Shown here piece after piece: positions 36,670-49,100 of a DNA stretch of 64,000 nucleotides; position 1 is the first letter of the stretch; the number at the start of each line of letters is the position of its first letter. Source of the DNA: Monodelphis domestica (taxonomy: Eukaryota > Chordata > Mammalia > Didelphimorphia > Didelphidae); the NCBI RefSeq assembly GCF_027887165.1, contig NC_077235.1, forward strand, positions 3,799,506-3,863,505, in the 5' to 3' direction. The notes under the pieces are model-generated. The model had not been told where the DNA came from. It saw only the letters and a program-made list of their open reading frames with translations, and ran no database searches. Made by a program: the position numbers and the translations under genes.

Positions 36670-38900
36670 GTCATCATCGTCTTTTAACCTAACCAGCCTC
36701 AGAGGAGAAGAAGGAAGGGGCGGTATGGGCTGGAGGTGGGGCAGGGGGAGATACTATTCTGAAAAGGTTGGGCCAGTGGGTGAGGACATGGCTAATAATT
36801 ACTCAAATCTGGGACCAATTAATTCTCTGGGGCAATCTGTGCCATGGAACCAAAGTCTTACTTACCTACAGACTTATGCAGGGCCAGGGTTGGCGGGTGG
36901 TGCTGGGGTGCTTAGCATTACAAAGATGTAGTCTCCCTCTTTGGAAGAAGAACGCTCAGATAGAAGACCTTCCTGACAAGTAGTTTTTACCAGTCCTCAG
37001 ATTCATTTTAGCTTCAAAAAAGTAAGTTTAAAATGAGGGGAATGCTAAATAAACACTTCTGAAGCCCTTAAAGAGTCAGCCAGGGCCCCTCGCACCTACC
37101 CCAGGGAGTCCATGAACACAGTCACAGAGACCACAAAGCCAGAAGAAGCAGGTTTGCCAGAGAAGATAAAAGCTGGGCCGTGCCTACGGTGAGCATGAGA
37201 AGCCAGCCAAGTAAACCAGAGGTAGGTGGGGAGGTCTGGAGGGACCCGGGAAAAGACATCCCCCTAGATAGCTGGTGGAAGTTGGTAGTGAAGGAGAGCA
37301 GAGCTTAGGGCTGAGGACTGGTTGATCCTTAAGAAGAGGAAGTGATGAGGAAGGGAAGGAGCCAGAAGCAGCATCTAGAGAAGTGCAAGAACAGGGAGAG
37401 CTAAGGGAAGGAGGAGGGAGGGGAGAGACACCAGCGGCTAGGAAGCCCAAGGCTTTAGAACTAACTCCAAAGGGGCTGCTGGATCTGCTGGTTGTGAAGT
37501 CACTACTGACAGCTGAGAAAGATGCTTGGAGTGGGAGTGCTGGGGGTACAGAGGGGGAAGATGAAGCCAAACTTCCAGGGTTCAAGAGAAGGAATTAGGA
37601 AGCACAGGCAGCACAATGGAGTCCACATGTGCAAAAGACTAGGCGGGGGAAAAGGAGGCAAGAGCTCGACTCTTTTGCTGGGTGGCCAGGCCCGAGTGAT
37701 TGTTTGTGACCCTCTGACCTGGCCTGGAGCTTGTAGGTGTCTTGACTTGCTGCAGTCCCCGTCCACCAACATAACATTTGGGACAGCCCCAGGGAACATT
37801 TACCTCAGTCCTTCGGAAGGCTGAAAGTCTAAAAGAAGGCGCAGATCAAACAGCCTAGACCCCCACCCTCCAACATATGCTGCCTTGTAGGCTCGGTGTG
37901 GGAGGGAGGGCGGACAGGGTCCTCCTGATCCCGGGCACTGCACTGGCAAGCTGAGATTTTTGGCATACATACATACATGAACCATTAGTAGGCCGAGTCC
38001 TGGACTTGTCCTCAGCCAGACACTGCAAATTATCTGGATAGCCTGGGCAAATCACACCTCACTTTCCCAAAGCCTCAGTTTCCTCATCTGTAAAAGGGTT
38101 AATTAATGCTTAGGATCCTTATCTCCAGCTCTGAACTCTCCAGCTCTCCTAAGTCTTGCAATCTCCAGCTCATGGATGAGGAAAGGGAAGCTCGAGATCT
38201 GAAGGCATCTTTGATGTCAAGGGCCTTCAGTGCCTTCCAACGCCTCATTCCCTCACTCCAAGGTACTGTCTCTGTTTAAGAGGGGTCCTAAGTCAGTTGC
38301 CCAAAACATTGCCTTCCATTAGTGTTTTCATTTGGAACCAATTGCATGGGTATTTCTTATTCCTCCACCAGTCTGTTTTGGATGTAGCACCACCAATGGC
38401 ACGTCCACTGAGGATTCTTTACTGTTAGACCGTGGAATTCCTTTCCCAACAAGCCCTCCAAGTAGCATGTGGGGAAATCAAGGGAAATGAAGAGGGCAGA
38501 AAGATGTGGTGGTGTAGGACTCCAGCCTTCCCAATACATTTTTCATTCAGTTCAGATGTAAGGGACAGTTGCTCAAACTGCCTGGTGTCCCGGGACTGAA
38601 TCGAGCTCCTAGAAAGGATGTAGTCTGGGAGAATGGAGAGAGTCCTGGCTCCAGACCCTGATCCTGACACTTCTTCACTGTGTGACCAAGGTAAGTCACT
38701 GGACTTCTCTGAGCTTTTGCTTCCTTCTCCAGAAAATGGGGATGATGACCCCTGAAGCAGCCACCACCCCAGGGTTGTTATGAGGGCCACATGCACACAA
38801 CACCCTGTGTAAATACGTGTCAGCTATTATTATTGCTATCCATAAGAGTCAACAGTGGGGAAAGAATCACTTTCTGAAAAATGCTCATTGGATCATATGA
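36670..38900. other. intergenic DNA, no gene seen
   Basis: Between the AKAP4 end and the next SINE no exon is recognised. Forward MIR remnants lie at about 37990-38110 (cctgggcaaatcacacctca, then cctcagtttcctcatctgta) and 38630-38850 (ctgtgtgaccaaggtaagtc). The minus-strand 133-codon frame at 37184-37585 has no family features. Confidence 0.6.
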
Positions 38901-38904
38901 TAGG

Positions 38905-39120
38905 GAAAAGCATAGGTGGCTCAATGGATAGAAAGCTAGTAAGGCTGGAGACAGGAGGTCCTGGGTTCAGGTTTGACTTCAGGCACTTCCTAGTTAATGA
39001 CCATGGGCAAGCCACTTTACCCCAGTTGCCTAGCCCTTACTGTTTTTCTAAAGACTTGGAACCAAGGCACAGTATTGATTCTAAGATGGAAGGGAAGGGC
39101 TATTTTTTGAAGTGAATGCA
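38905..39120 (+). mobile_element. tRNA-derived SINE
   Basis: Forward copy: aggtggctcaatggatagaa head, then ggaggtcctgggttcaggtt, then catgggcaagccactttacc, and ending attgattctaagatggaagg. It is moderately diverged from the 50.9 kb copy. Confidence 0.8.
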
Positions 39121-39439
39121 GCTACCTACCATATACCATCTATCATAAGTAATACTACCTGATCTATTTAATCAGTCAAATGGAAATGAATTTTTAACCC
39201 CAGCTCTGTTACTTGTTGCGTGACCTTATATATATGCTATTTCCTGACTCTGGGCCTCAATTTCAATATCTGCAAATGAGGAGGTTGGACCAGATGATCT
39301 TTACAATTCTCAGCTCTAAATCTGTGACCTCATGAGCCTATTTAAATTCCTGGGGGAAAGACTTGGCTGACTTGATCATTTTGCTGGCACCAATCAGAGG
39401 TGGAGAAATCCAGAACCCTTCCAAGTAAGCAGTTCTACA

Positions 39440-39935
39440 CTGGACTATAACCTGTTATTCCCCCCCTTTTTTATTTAGAAACATTTCCTGTGGTTACATG
39501 ATCCACGATCCCCTCCCCAGCTCTTCCCTCCCCACTCCCAGAGCTGACAAAGCAGTTCCACTGGGGTATCCATGTATCCCTGTATTGTTCAAACCCCATT
39601 TCCTTGTTATTCATATTTGCAGTAGAGCGATCTTTTAACAGACCCTAATCCTATCCCTATTGAACTATGTGATTGATCATGTTTTTCTTCTGAGTTTCTG
39701 CTCCCACGGTTCTTCCTCTGGATGTGGAGAGCATCTTTCTCATAGGTCCCTCAGAATTGTCCTGGATCAGTGCACTGACACTAATGGAGAAGTCCATTAC
39801 ATTCCATTGTGTCACAGTGTATCAGTCTCTGGGTACAATGTTCTCCTGGTTCTGCTCCTTTTGCTCTCCATCACTTCCTGGAGGTCTTTCCAGTTCACAT
39901 TATAACCTGTCATTTTACCAGCAGGAAGTGTACCC
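39440..39935 (-). mobile_element. L1 LINE 3' end, fragment
   Basis: The reverse complement matches the + strand L1 at 17.15-17.3 kb block by block: gacaattctgagggacctat, gatgctctccacatccagag, cagaagaaaaacatgatcaa. It is followed by a tail with the accacaggaaatgtttct end. It is 5'-truncated and of the same or a close subfamily. Confidence 0.8.
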
Positions 39936-40114
39936 CCCTTTGTCCCTAAAAAAAACCAAGGGCAGCTGTGGAGATCATCGATGACTTGGGCAGGTTCCTT
40001 GGTGGGTTGTTTTCTCCAGTTATATGGTATTTATTTGAATGGGGAGGGGTCAAAAAGGTTCTTTTTGGTGATTTTCCCAGGCGGGTGAACTTGGGTGGGA
40101 ATCATTTGGAGGCC

Positions 40115-41770
40115 TGAGGGATCATCAACTTTAGAGCTAGGAGGGATCTAGGTGGCCATAGAGTCCAGTGCTCTCATTTTACAGAGGGAAAAACTGGCAA
40201 GAAGAAGGGACTTGGGTCAAGGTCACAGACCCAGTAAGTGGCAGAAACCCAGATCCTGTGACTTTCCCATCCAGCTTCATACTGGGAAGTGACTCTCCCT
40301 TGGACTCCAGCCAGGAAAGGAAATAACTCCAAAGGCAGCTAATACATGAGGAGGATCCAGCTGTGGTTAGGGTGGGCCCAGCAGAGCAGAATCAGCAGGA
40401 CCTGCTTCCAGATCCTTTGGACTCCGTGGACACCACATCTGGCCACAGCTTCTGGGATTAACAGGGCTGATGCCTGATGCATTCAACCCCAAGCCTCACC
40501 TCAGCCCAGGGGAATCAATGGGGAATCTGGCACCTTGTGTTCAGCAGGGAGGTAAGGAAATAGCTTGAGAGGGCCCTGAAGTTGGGTGACCAGGGCACTC
40601 CTGGCCCAACCTCAGAGCCAATCTTGGGCCTATCAGAGATCTCCATTCCCATCATTTCAGCACAAAAATGCAGAATGCCAGCACTGCCAGAGGAGAACTT
40701 CAAGCCACGTAGCTCCCCCTTAAACCCTCCATCCAGAGAGGAGGAAGAAGAAGACCCTGAGGCCCAAAGAGGGGGAAAGCCCGAGGTCAACCAGCAAGTA
40801 AGGAAGGAACTGAGTCAAGATTCCGTCTCCTAGGGCCACCCCCTCCCCACTTACTGCCTCCATCAGAATCATCAGTCCTCTGCAGACCAGACCTGGTCAT
40901 ACTGTAGCTCACCTGCCTGAGCACCCACCCTGGATTGGATCAAAGTTGGAGAAGATGGTCAGTTTAGAGAAGAGGCAACTCTCGCCCACATGAAGCCCTC
41001 AGAAGGTACACATATGGTGTTAGGGAGGTGCAGAAGAGAGCATGCGTGTGAGGTCTCAAGGAGGGAGGAGGAGGAAGGTTGAGGGCATGGCATTGGAGTT
41101 CAGCTTCAAGGATGGGTGTCAAAGAGAGGGAAGGAAGGGATCCTAGGCCCAGAGGGAGGAAGAGTCTGAACAAAGGCACCCAGAAGGGAAAACCCAGGGG
41201 AGTATTCGGAGGGACAAAAAACAGTCCAGGTGTACTAGAGCACACCATGCATGGAATACTGGAAGGGAAGGCCTTGAAAAGCAGGCAGAGAAATTTGAAC
41301 ACACAACTAACACAATTGATTTCACTGACTTTGGATATTTCAGCTGCGCAGAAGTTCTAGGAAATCAGCCATCCATGTAGCTGCTCACTCCATTCATGCA
41401 CACATCAGGAGGCAAACCAGCTCGCTGCGGCTTGCTTCCAGTGATTCTCAGCTTCTCTAGCCTTGGTTCCCTGGGCATTGGATGGCACACTGCTCATCAC
41501 CAGGTCTGTACTCGAGCCCCGAGTCCAGTCAGAACAAGAACAAATGGTTTCTAATCACTGATCCCAGCTTTTACTACTTGCAACCCACTGAGCCTCTTTA
41601 GGCCTCAGTTTCCTCATCTATCCATTTTATAATGTAATCTACTTTATAAACTGGAGGGAATCATCTAACCTCTTAGGGCTGCCTCATTTTCCTCCTTTGT
41701 AAAATGAGATGCTTGAACTAGATGACTCTGAAGATCCTTCCAGCTCTAAACATTAGACCTAGTGGCCCTA
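40115..41770. other. intergenic DNA with MIR remnants
   Basis: Reversed MIRs are visible at about 40115-40275 (cattttacagagggaaaaac) and 40750-40830. Forward MIRs lie at about 41570-41640 and 41660-41760 (cattttcctcctttgtaaaa). An 83-codon frame at 40582-40833 has an acceptor-like and a donor-like edge but matches no known protein and overlaps MIR text, so it is not called. Confidence 0.55.
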
Positions 41771-41803
41771 CCAGGGCCTACACTCTCCTAGCAGAGTCTA
41801 GGA

Positions 41804-42033
41804 CAGTGATGGTGAACTTTTTTAGAGACCATAGAGACTGAGCACCCAAACCGCAACCCTCACGCTGCATGTGAGCTCCCCACCTTACCCCAGACAGGGG
41901 AGGGAGGAAGCGCTTCCATTGGGCCACTGGGCAGAGGGGGGATGGGTGATGGGAGAAATGTCCTCAGGCACATGTGGAGAGGGGGAGGGAAGCAGCCCCC
42001 TCTGGCATACAAGCCATAGGCTTGCCAACACAG
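41804..42033. mobile_element. non-autonomous hAT DNA transposon with 8 bp target duplication
   Basis: A 230 bp element starts cagtgatggtgaac and ends gcttgccaacacag, an imperfect inverted repeat. It is flanked by gtctagga (41796-41803) and gcctagga (42034-42041), an 8 bp duplication with one change, as hAT elements make. The interior (ctcacgctgcatgtgagct, ggaagcgcttccattgggc) has no transposase. It shares its ends with the element at 22.9 kb but has a different interior. Confidence 0.88.
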
Positions 42034-42089
42034 GCCTAGGAGAACCCAGAGACATTCTCTTCATGATGAGATAGCAAAGAAGGAAGGGA

Positions 42090-42800
42090 GAGAACAGAAG
42101 TGTTTTTACTAAGTACTTACCATATGTCAGGCACTGTAATAAGTGCACACCATCTCTAGAATGTTCCATGGATGGTATGCATTCAATAATTATGGTTGAT
42201 TGAAGCAAAGGGATTCCCCTGGCCACACTTTTTTCCCTTTGGGATTAGTTCCTTGGGAATAAATTTTCCAAAGTGAATAGAATGTGAAGGGGGCACCTGT
42301 TCTATTATTTCAATCACTTCTTAACTCTTTGACCTTAGGCAGGTCACTTCCTTTCTCTTCTTCATCTGTAAAATGGGGCTCAATACTTGTGTCTCTCTCT
42401 TGATAGAATTGCTGTGAAGTTCAAATGAGAGAGGTGACATTTGGCCCTTTGGAACTCTGAGGGGACAAGGAATGTCTCAGCAAGCACTGTGCCAGGACCA
42501 GAGACACAAAGAAAGAACAAGAGCCCCATGCTGTCTGGGGAGCTGAGTCTGGATCGACCCCTCTCACATCCCAACTTGCATTGGGAGTTCTTGGTTTTGT
42601 TATAATAGAAGAAGGAACCCTGGTGGGTCTGGAACTGAAAGGGAACTTGGAGGTCATTGAGTTCAATCTCATCATTTTAGAGAGGTGGAATCTGAGGCCC
42701 AGAGAGGAAAGAAGAGATTTGAGCTTAGTCTCACAGACAGGAAGTGGCTTGGAAGTCCAGCCCTCTGCCTTTTGTGTCAGGAAGTCTCTTCTCACCTCTC
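42090..42800. mobile_element. cluster of L2 and MIR remnants
   Basis: An L2-type end is at about 42090-42200 (ctaagtacttaccatatgtc, then aggcactgtaataagtgc). A forward MIR is at about 42290-42440 (gaccttaggcaggtcacttc). A reversed MIR is at about 42640-42780 (gaggcccagagaggaaagaa). All are old, with no gene among them. Confidence 0.6.
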
Positions 42801-42870
42801 CAACTAGACTAGTGTCAGAGAAGTGGTCACCAAGCTCGATTGGGCTTGGATCTAGAGACTTGGGGGTGGA

Positions 42871-42932
42871 GTCTCTCTGTCTCTCTGTCCTTCCCTCCTT
42901 CCCTCCCTCCCTCTCTCTCCATCTCTCTGTCA
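42871..42932 (+). repeat. pyrimidine microsatellite (TCTC / CCCT)n
   Basis: A short run of tctctctgtctctctgtcc and ccctccctccctctctctcc. It abuts a probable LTR fragment on its right. Confidence 0.9.
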
Positions 42933-42938
42933 GTCCTG

Positions 42939-43175
42939 ACTAAGGAAGGTCCAACATAAAAAGGCGTTGTGAGACCAGAGTAGGACGATACAGCAAGCTT
43001 TATTAAATAGCGCAGCAGGCGGGGCCCAACACCAAGAAGATTAGCAAAGGGTCCCATGAGTTTGGGGGAAGATGGGGGTGCAGAGTGTTAGGTAATCTTG
43101 GATTGATCTCATTGGCTGTTTTGGGGCAGCTGCTTCCCATGGTCCTTTAGTTCTCAGCAGGGTACACAGATAGCA
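42939..43175 (-). mobile_element. probable LTR fragment
   Basis: On the minus strand the block shows a ctatttaataaagcttgct signal (polyadenylation-like, 42991-43010) followed by about 60 bp of U5-like sequence that ends near CCTTAGTCA. This is the usual order of the 3' half of an LTR. The upstream end is not clear and no internal retroviral sequence adjoins it. Treated as a fossil; a non-LTR origin is possible. Confidence 0.4.
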
Positions 43176-43199
43176 TTCTTTCAGATTATCAGTCCATCT

Positions 43200-44900
43200 T
43201 GACTCTGTCAGGTCAAGGCATGAGAAGCTACAGTGTCCTCCCAGGACGAATGGCTGCTTTGTTCTGAGGTTCTGGCTGGCGTTGGGGAGGGGTGGAAAGG
43301 AGGCTCAGATCTGCTCCAATCCAGTGTCTTCTGGAGCCCAGTGCTATTGAACAGGAGGTTAGAGATGGAAGGGACCCGAGAGCTCTACGGCCATTCCCCC
43401 ACTCCCACCATTTTACAGAGGAAGAAGCTGAACCTCAGAGAGGAGAGCACCTTGGCCAAGGCCACATAGGGAGTAAGTGAGAGGCGAGGTTCGCCCCGAG
43501 TCCTCTGCTCACCATTGCATCACCAACTCTTGTTAGGAAGAGCTGCACATGACCACGTTTGACTTTGGGCATGGCATTGACATTGGAGGGGGAAGAGTTA
43601 GGGCAGTGGGTGGGGTAGAGTAGAGGACTCTGGGTGTAACCCAAGATCCCATAGACAAGTTGGTGCAGGAGAAAGCAGGGATGTTGGAGGCAGGCAGGGT
43701 GGAGGGGAGAGGAAGGCACATGGAGGCTATGGAGGCTGTGTATTGCTTAATGCAGGAAGCTCACTAGACTTCCTGAAGGAAAAACCAGCTGGGTAGCGTC
43801 CAGGATCAGGGCCCAAAGCAAGGCCAGGGAGCCAACAGGCTGAAAAGGCACTTTAGTGCAAGGACTGGCGTGGCAAGAGGGAGCAGCAGAGACCCGAAGG
43901 GACAGGAAGTCGAGTGCCTTTTGCCTCCAAAGGGCACTGTGACCCTGTAGGTGACCTGGAGGAGTCTGTTTGCAGATGGAACATTCTAGAGCACCAGCAT
44001 TCTGGACAGTTGGATGGAGATGAGTAGCCATGGAAACCTCACAGAACATTCCAGTCAGTGACAGCCAGTGACTTCCTGAATGAGGTACAAGGAGAGAGGG
44101 TGGGGGTGGGGGGTACTTTTCTGGGTCACTGTTGCTAACAGGGACTTCTGGAGACTCCTTTTCCAGAGTATGGACCAGGGACTAGTGAGAGACTCCACCA
44201 AACCGGAAACCATTAAAGGCAGAAGGAACCTAAGAGGCCATCTGACAGAGGAGGAAGGTTGAAGCCGGAGGAGGGGGTGGCCCGATCTGCTTTTGTCCCC
44301 CAGAAAGGTACAGAAACAGCAGCCTGGCTGGCTCTCTGTCCTCCAGACGTGGGTAGAGATGGAGCAGGGCTCCTCACTGGAAATGGCTAGATGTGGATTG
44401 GGAGAAATCTTAATGGATCCTTCCCATTGTCTCCTTAGGTCTGCCTCCTCACTCTTCCCCATGGCCAGGCCAGGCCAGGCCTCAGAAGTTTGGAATGATG
44501 GTGAGGTAGTAAAGAGATGGCCAGCCTGGCTGCCTTCTTGAATGCATGAATGAATGAATGGTAGGGTGGATGGATGGATGGATGGAGCCTACGGGCTGCT
44601 GAGGAAAGCAGAGCCTAGAGAGTGGGCAGCTTCCTTGGCTTTCTTCTTGCTCATGGAGGGAGGAAGCCAAAGCTTTAAGTTTCTGGCTGATGTTGGGCCC
44701 TGAAGCTGCTGAGGGTGGTAGAAGCTGGGCCCTGCATCTCCATGCTAGTCTTTGCAGTCAGAACTCCCTGTTTTGCATATCAGGACTCCCTACTCTGGAG
44801 AAAAGCTTTGTTCCTTGGAAGGATCCCCTGAGTTCCTGGGAGCTGAGCCGGCTTCCTTCCTTTGGAGGCCTCTCCCATGTGCTGCCCTGGGTGTTTTGCT
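43200..44900. other. intergenic DNA, no gene seen
   Basis: A reversed MIR lies at about 43340-43510 (cattttacagaggaagaagc, then ttggccaaggccacataggg). A (GAAT/GGAT)n microsatellite lies at 44540-44585. No exon or RNA gene is recognised; the open frames on both strands are short and featureless. Confidence 0.55.
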
Positions 44901-45782
44901 AGGAGGTGGCCCACTATGACCAGGGCTGATCTGCTGACTGGAGATTCCTCTGGCTACTGGCCCGTTTCCCCAGAAAGACCAGGAATAATAGGCCCAGGGT
45001 AGGCTCCTTACTGAGTCTCATTTGGAGGGAGGAGGCCTTGCTGCGCTGCTCTGAAAACACCCTATGGCCAGGCCTGTATACTCATCAGAGTCTCCCCGAG
45101 ACTCTGTTGCTCAGGAGTTCCCGATTTGGGAACACTCAGGATGCCCAAGCTGCTGCGCTGCTTGGGGCTCCCCATAGGGACTGAGGCCACCTTCTTAGGC
45201 TGGGCTCTCTGCAGAGGACCCAGAGCACTGTGCTCACTTCAGTGGATGTATTCCAAGGGAGGGAGGATGGCTGACTGTAGGGGGACCCCTCGGCCAGGGC
45301 TGTACACCAATGGAGGCTCTCTTACCGGCTGCTCAGGGGTGCAGCTCTGGGCCAAAGGAGGGCTCCTTAGCAAGGACTCCCCCTGTGGTTGTTTGTGGTC
45401 TTTCTGGGAAAACTGGGGCAAGTAGCCAGGGGACTCTCCAGTCAGCAGATCAGCCCTGGCCACAGTGGGGCCACCTCCTAAGACACTGGGGAGGCTCTGA
45501 GTAACAACAGTGGGTGCTCCCTAGAAAGAAAGCATTGGACAATAGTGGGGGTGGGGAGACCCTAGAGCTGCCCAGCAGGGGGTCTTCCGCAACAGTGGGG
45601 GGGCAGAGCCAAAAAGCTGGATGCTCTGCCTACACTTATGCATACTCCTTCCTAATCATAAATCCACGGGCAGTAGTGGCAGGGGGGGTCTTCAAAACTG
45701 GTCTACAGTGAGCAGCACAGTGGGGGCTGCGGGGGACATGCCCGAGCTGTACAACAGGGAAGCCCATCCTAGGCCGATCCTT

Positions 45783-45975
45783 CTTTTTTTTAATCCCTCA
45801 CCTTCCATATCATGTGTTGGTTCCCAGGCAGAAGAGTGCTAAGGACCAGGCACTGGGGGTGAAGGGACTTGCCCAGGCTCACCCAGCTGAGAAGTGTCTG
45901 AGGCCAGATTTGAACCCAGGATCTCCCATCTCTGGCCTGGATCTCCATCCACGAGCCACCCAGCTGCTCCTCTGA
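45783..45975 (-). mobile_element. tRNA-derived SINE
   Basis: A clean reverse copy: tttttttaatccctcacctt, then ggttcccaggcagaagagtg, then agatttgaacccaggatctc, ending cacccagctgctcc. It is less diverged than the copy at 15.3 kb. Confidence 0.88.
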
Positions 45976-46190
45976 GCGAATCCTTCTTGAGCCTGGTGGC
46001 AAACAGAGGAAGAAACATGCATGAGAGTCTCTCAGCAGATTTCCCTGACCAGAAAGCAGAGCGGGGGCTCCGAGGAAGCCAGTGGGAGATCCTCCCACGG
46101 CAGAACGTTTTGGTTCACAGTGGGGGAAGGATGGCTGGTCCCTGAGATGCGGCAGGCAGGGAGTCTTCCATCCTGGCAGCGTCCCAGAGC

Positions 46191-46225
46191 AGCACAGCAC
46201 AGCACAGCACAGCACAGCACAGCAC
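46191..46225 (+). repeat. (AGCAC)7 microsatellite
   Basis: Seven exact agcac pentamers inside the degenerate minisatellite region. The pentamer equals the core of the local 'agcagcacag' word, so the run may have expanded from it. Confidence 0.95.
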
Positions 46226-47724
46226 GGGGCCTGCCTTTAGACTTCTGCCAAGCCTCCTTAGTGGCAGGTCCACAGGGTGAGCATGTTGGTCTGCACGGCA
46301 GGGAGTCTTCTCCCGAGGCAGGGAAGCAGAGGATCCTCCCTACTAAGCTAGGCCCAGTCCACAGTGGTGGGCCCTCAGCAGCAGAGTCAAGAGTCCCCCC
46401 TGGAAACACTGGCCCTTTCTAAGTCGGGGCTCTGACTGAAACAGGCCCAGACCTAGCAGCCATCCGCCCGCCCTCCTCAGAAGATGTCTGCTGGCCAGAG
46501 AGGGAGGCCCTTGGCAGTGGGGGCATCCCTAGGAAGCCAGCTTCTGTCCACAGTGGAGCATAGTGAGTGAGTCGAGGAGTCGCCCCTCACAGAGGCCCCC
46601 ATCCAAAACCGCTTGGGGGAGGGAGGGGGCAGCAGTGCATGCTTGAGCACCTGACAATAGATCCACTGAACACAGTGCAAGTTCCTGAGCAGGACAGCAC
46701 AGAAGGGATCCACAAAGGAGCCCCCACCCACCCAGCAGCACAATAGGCAGTCCTTCTGGCCTTATGTGGATGCCTGAGCAGAACAGCTGGGAGCCTCCGC
46801 TCAGTAGATGGCATCTGGCATGAGGGTGTTCCTGAGCCCTCCCTAAGCAGGTACCCCTAGTGGCCATCCCTTACAGCTCTTCTAGGCCCCCCATCCTGAA
46901 TGACCAGCCCTTGGGCAGCCTCCAGCTCCTGGCTATGGAGGCAGAATGGCACAGCTGGGACAGCCCCTGGCCATAGTGGGAGGTCCCTGATCTCTGCACA
47001 CTTCTCTCAGTTTCCATTTAGGATGCAGCCTCTGGCCAGGGAGGGCTGGGGCCTGGCCAGAGCAGGACCCTGGAGAGACCTCTCTACCCAGGCAGCTGGG
47101 ATCCTTGGGGAGCTTTGGGTGTATGGCCCAACTAGACCTTCAGAGAGTAGTGGCCCAATGGGGAGTGTTCCTGAGCATGCGTGGCCTTTAGTCAATGTTT
47201 AGCCTGGATGGAGGGGCAATGAGCAGTGCAGTGGGGAGTCCCCCAGCATACAGTGAGGGTCTCTTAGCAGCACAACAGGAAGGCCCCTCATGGTTCTTAG
47301 CATCTGGTCAAAGTGGGGCTTCCAAGCAGCAAAGCAAGAGATCTGTACACACCTGACTGTCTCTGGCCAATATGGGGAGGGGGCAGGCAAGGCAGTACCT
47401 AGAGGAGTTCCCTCCCTCAGTGAGCAGTTCGGGCTTGGAGCCTTCTGTTCAGATCCAACTGTTTGGGGAGAGCAGCAGCAGCAGGTAGTTCTGGGCCTCA
47501 TGGGAGGCCTAGTCCTGTAGATGGGGCAGGACACTGGCAGGCCCCTTGATTCCAAAGCTGTCTTCTGGCTCCATGTCGGGGCCATCCACCTGTTGAGGAG
47601 CCCTGGCGAGCTCAGGCCAGTGGGCAGGGGGTCCCAGCCCCTCTCAGTTTCTTAATCTGCAAAATGAGGCTACCACACACCCAAAGATTATTTAGAAACT
47701 ATTTGGCAAGCCTTAAAGAGCTCC

Positions 47725-47955
47725 TTTGGGGCAGCTGGGTGGCACTGCCGTGGATAGGGTTGCCAGGCCTGGAATCAGGAAGACTCATCAAATCAAGCCT
47801 CCGCTACTTCTAGCTGTGTGACTCCGGCCAAGTCGCTTGCTTTCCCTTGTGTGCCTCAGTTCCTCATTTGTCAAATGAGCTGGAGAAGGACATGGCAAAC
47901 CACTCCAGTCCCCCCATCAAACAACTAAAGCCAACCAAAACAGAGAGAGACAACT
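47725..47955 (+). mobile_element. SINE with RTE/BovB-type body
   Basis: It begins ggggcagctgggtggcactg and runs through ggcctggaatcaggaagact, cctcatttgtcaaatgagct and ggagaaggacatggcaaacc. This is the same family as the copy at 10.1 kb. The tail is partly lost and replaced by A-rich sequence. Confidence 0.8.
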
Positions 47956-47959
47956 AAGC

Positions 47960-49100
47960 AACAAAAAGGACTTGATGAAGGTAAGCCATCGTCATTATGG
48001 GAGTTCCTGATCTTGAAGCTTGGCTTCTTCAGCTGCTCTCCATTAAGGGGGTTGGAGGGGAGGGGAAGGCACCACAGGGGCTGGGCTTTAGGAGAACAAG
48101 TGATTAGAGCAGCAAAGGCTCGTTGAAATTGGGAAGTGGGCACCAGGGCAGTGCCCCAGGTCTGGCCTTAGCTTCTTCTCACTGAGGGTAAAAGTCCAGG
48201 CAGCCATCCCGGAGCCTTTTGGGGGTGGTGTAGCTAGGGCTGGGAGGGAGAGCAGAGATTGGAATCCAGAACCAGAGATCCAAACGAGGATGGGTAAATA
48301 CCATGTGGTTTCCCGTATGCAGTGGGGGAGGGCGAGGCATGGCGAAACAGTTCTGGAAAAGATCTGGAGGTTTTCCCCAAACTAGGGTTCTCCCGCCCTG
48401 GGATGGCGAGCCCAGAAAAGGGAGCGTTTGCTGCCCCGGCCTGGTTAGGCTCCAGATGGATATGGGAGATCTTCCTACATCGGGAGGCTCTGCCCTCTGA
48501 GGATGTGTGGAAGGGCCAGGAGAGGAGGCAGCTCCAGCTTGGGCAATCCCCAGAGACATCCCAGACACTGAGAGCATGTCAAAGTGGAGGCCTGGAGGCT
48601 CTGGAAGGGATCCTGGCCAGCCTGCTCAGCCCTTACCCTCCTAGAGAAGGAAATTGAGTTTATGGAGTGAGCGGCTGCTCATGTGCCAGGGGTTTGCTAA
48701 GTGAACTTGGAACAAATGTCTCAGTTGATGCGCACAGCAAGCCCGGGTTAGACGGGTAAACGTTGGTTAAGTGCCTCGCCCAGGGAGGGCCACTAACTGA
48801 GGCTCCTTCTGAGCTCCCGCAGGCCTCCAGCAGGGCTTGGACCACAAGGCAGGGGAAAGCAGTGGCAGGCCTGGAGAATCCAGCCTCGCTCGGCTTTTGT
48901 CCCCCTTCTATGTCCCAGCAACAGTGGCCCCAAGCAGGCCCCTCGGAGGCTGGCAAAGGAAAGGGAAGCCCTGAGGTGCCCGTCGTGGCAAGGTCGGGGA
49001 CCCGAGTTCCAGTCCTTGACTGGCTGCTTACTAGCGAGCAAGCGAGCTAGTCAAGGATTGCTCTGGGCTTCAGTGGAAACTTCCCTTCATCTTCCGCCTT
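47960..49100. other. intergenic DNA upstream of the TNF ligand gene
   Basis: No exon is recognised. Scraps of reversed MIR lie near 48650-48800 (ctcagttgatgcgcacagca) and of forward MIR near 49000-49085. GC content rises toward the CpG-rich promoter. Confidence 0.5.

Larger units (their letters stand above)
44900..47600. repeat. degenerate minisatellite-like region
   Basis: A loose motif of the form 'ggccacagtgggg..gtccctgagcagcacagcaggga' recurs tens of times at irregular spacing of roughly 40-110 bp. Examples of the cacagtggg core are near 45460, 45590, 45720, 46120, 46360, 46550 and 46975. Examples of 'gagcagcacag' lie near 45710, 46190, 46690 and 46775. Copies are too diverged to align by eye across their whole length. 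The region is broken by a SINE at 45783-45975 and includes an exact pentamer run. Coding content is not apparent. Confidence 0.55.

Noticed and set aside
40582-40833. A candidate 83-codon exon with acceptor-like and donor-like edges
   Set aside because: Its right part overlaps reversed MIR text, it matches no known protein including CCNB3, and it has no partner exons.
42931-43190. CAGTCC repeats flanking the 42.9 kb block as a target-site duplication
   Set aside because: The right-hand repeat does not follow a CA end, so the match is probably chance.
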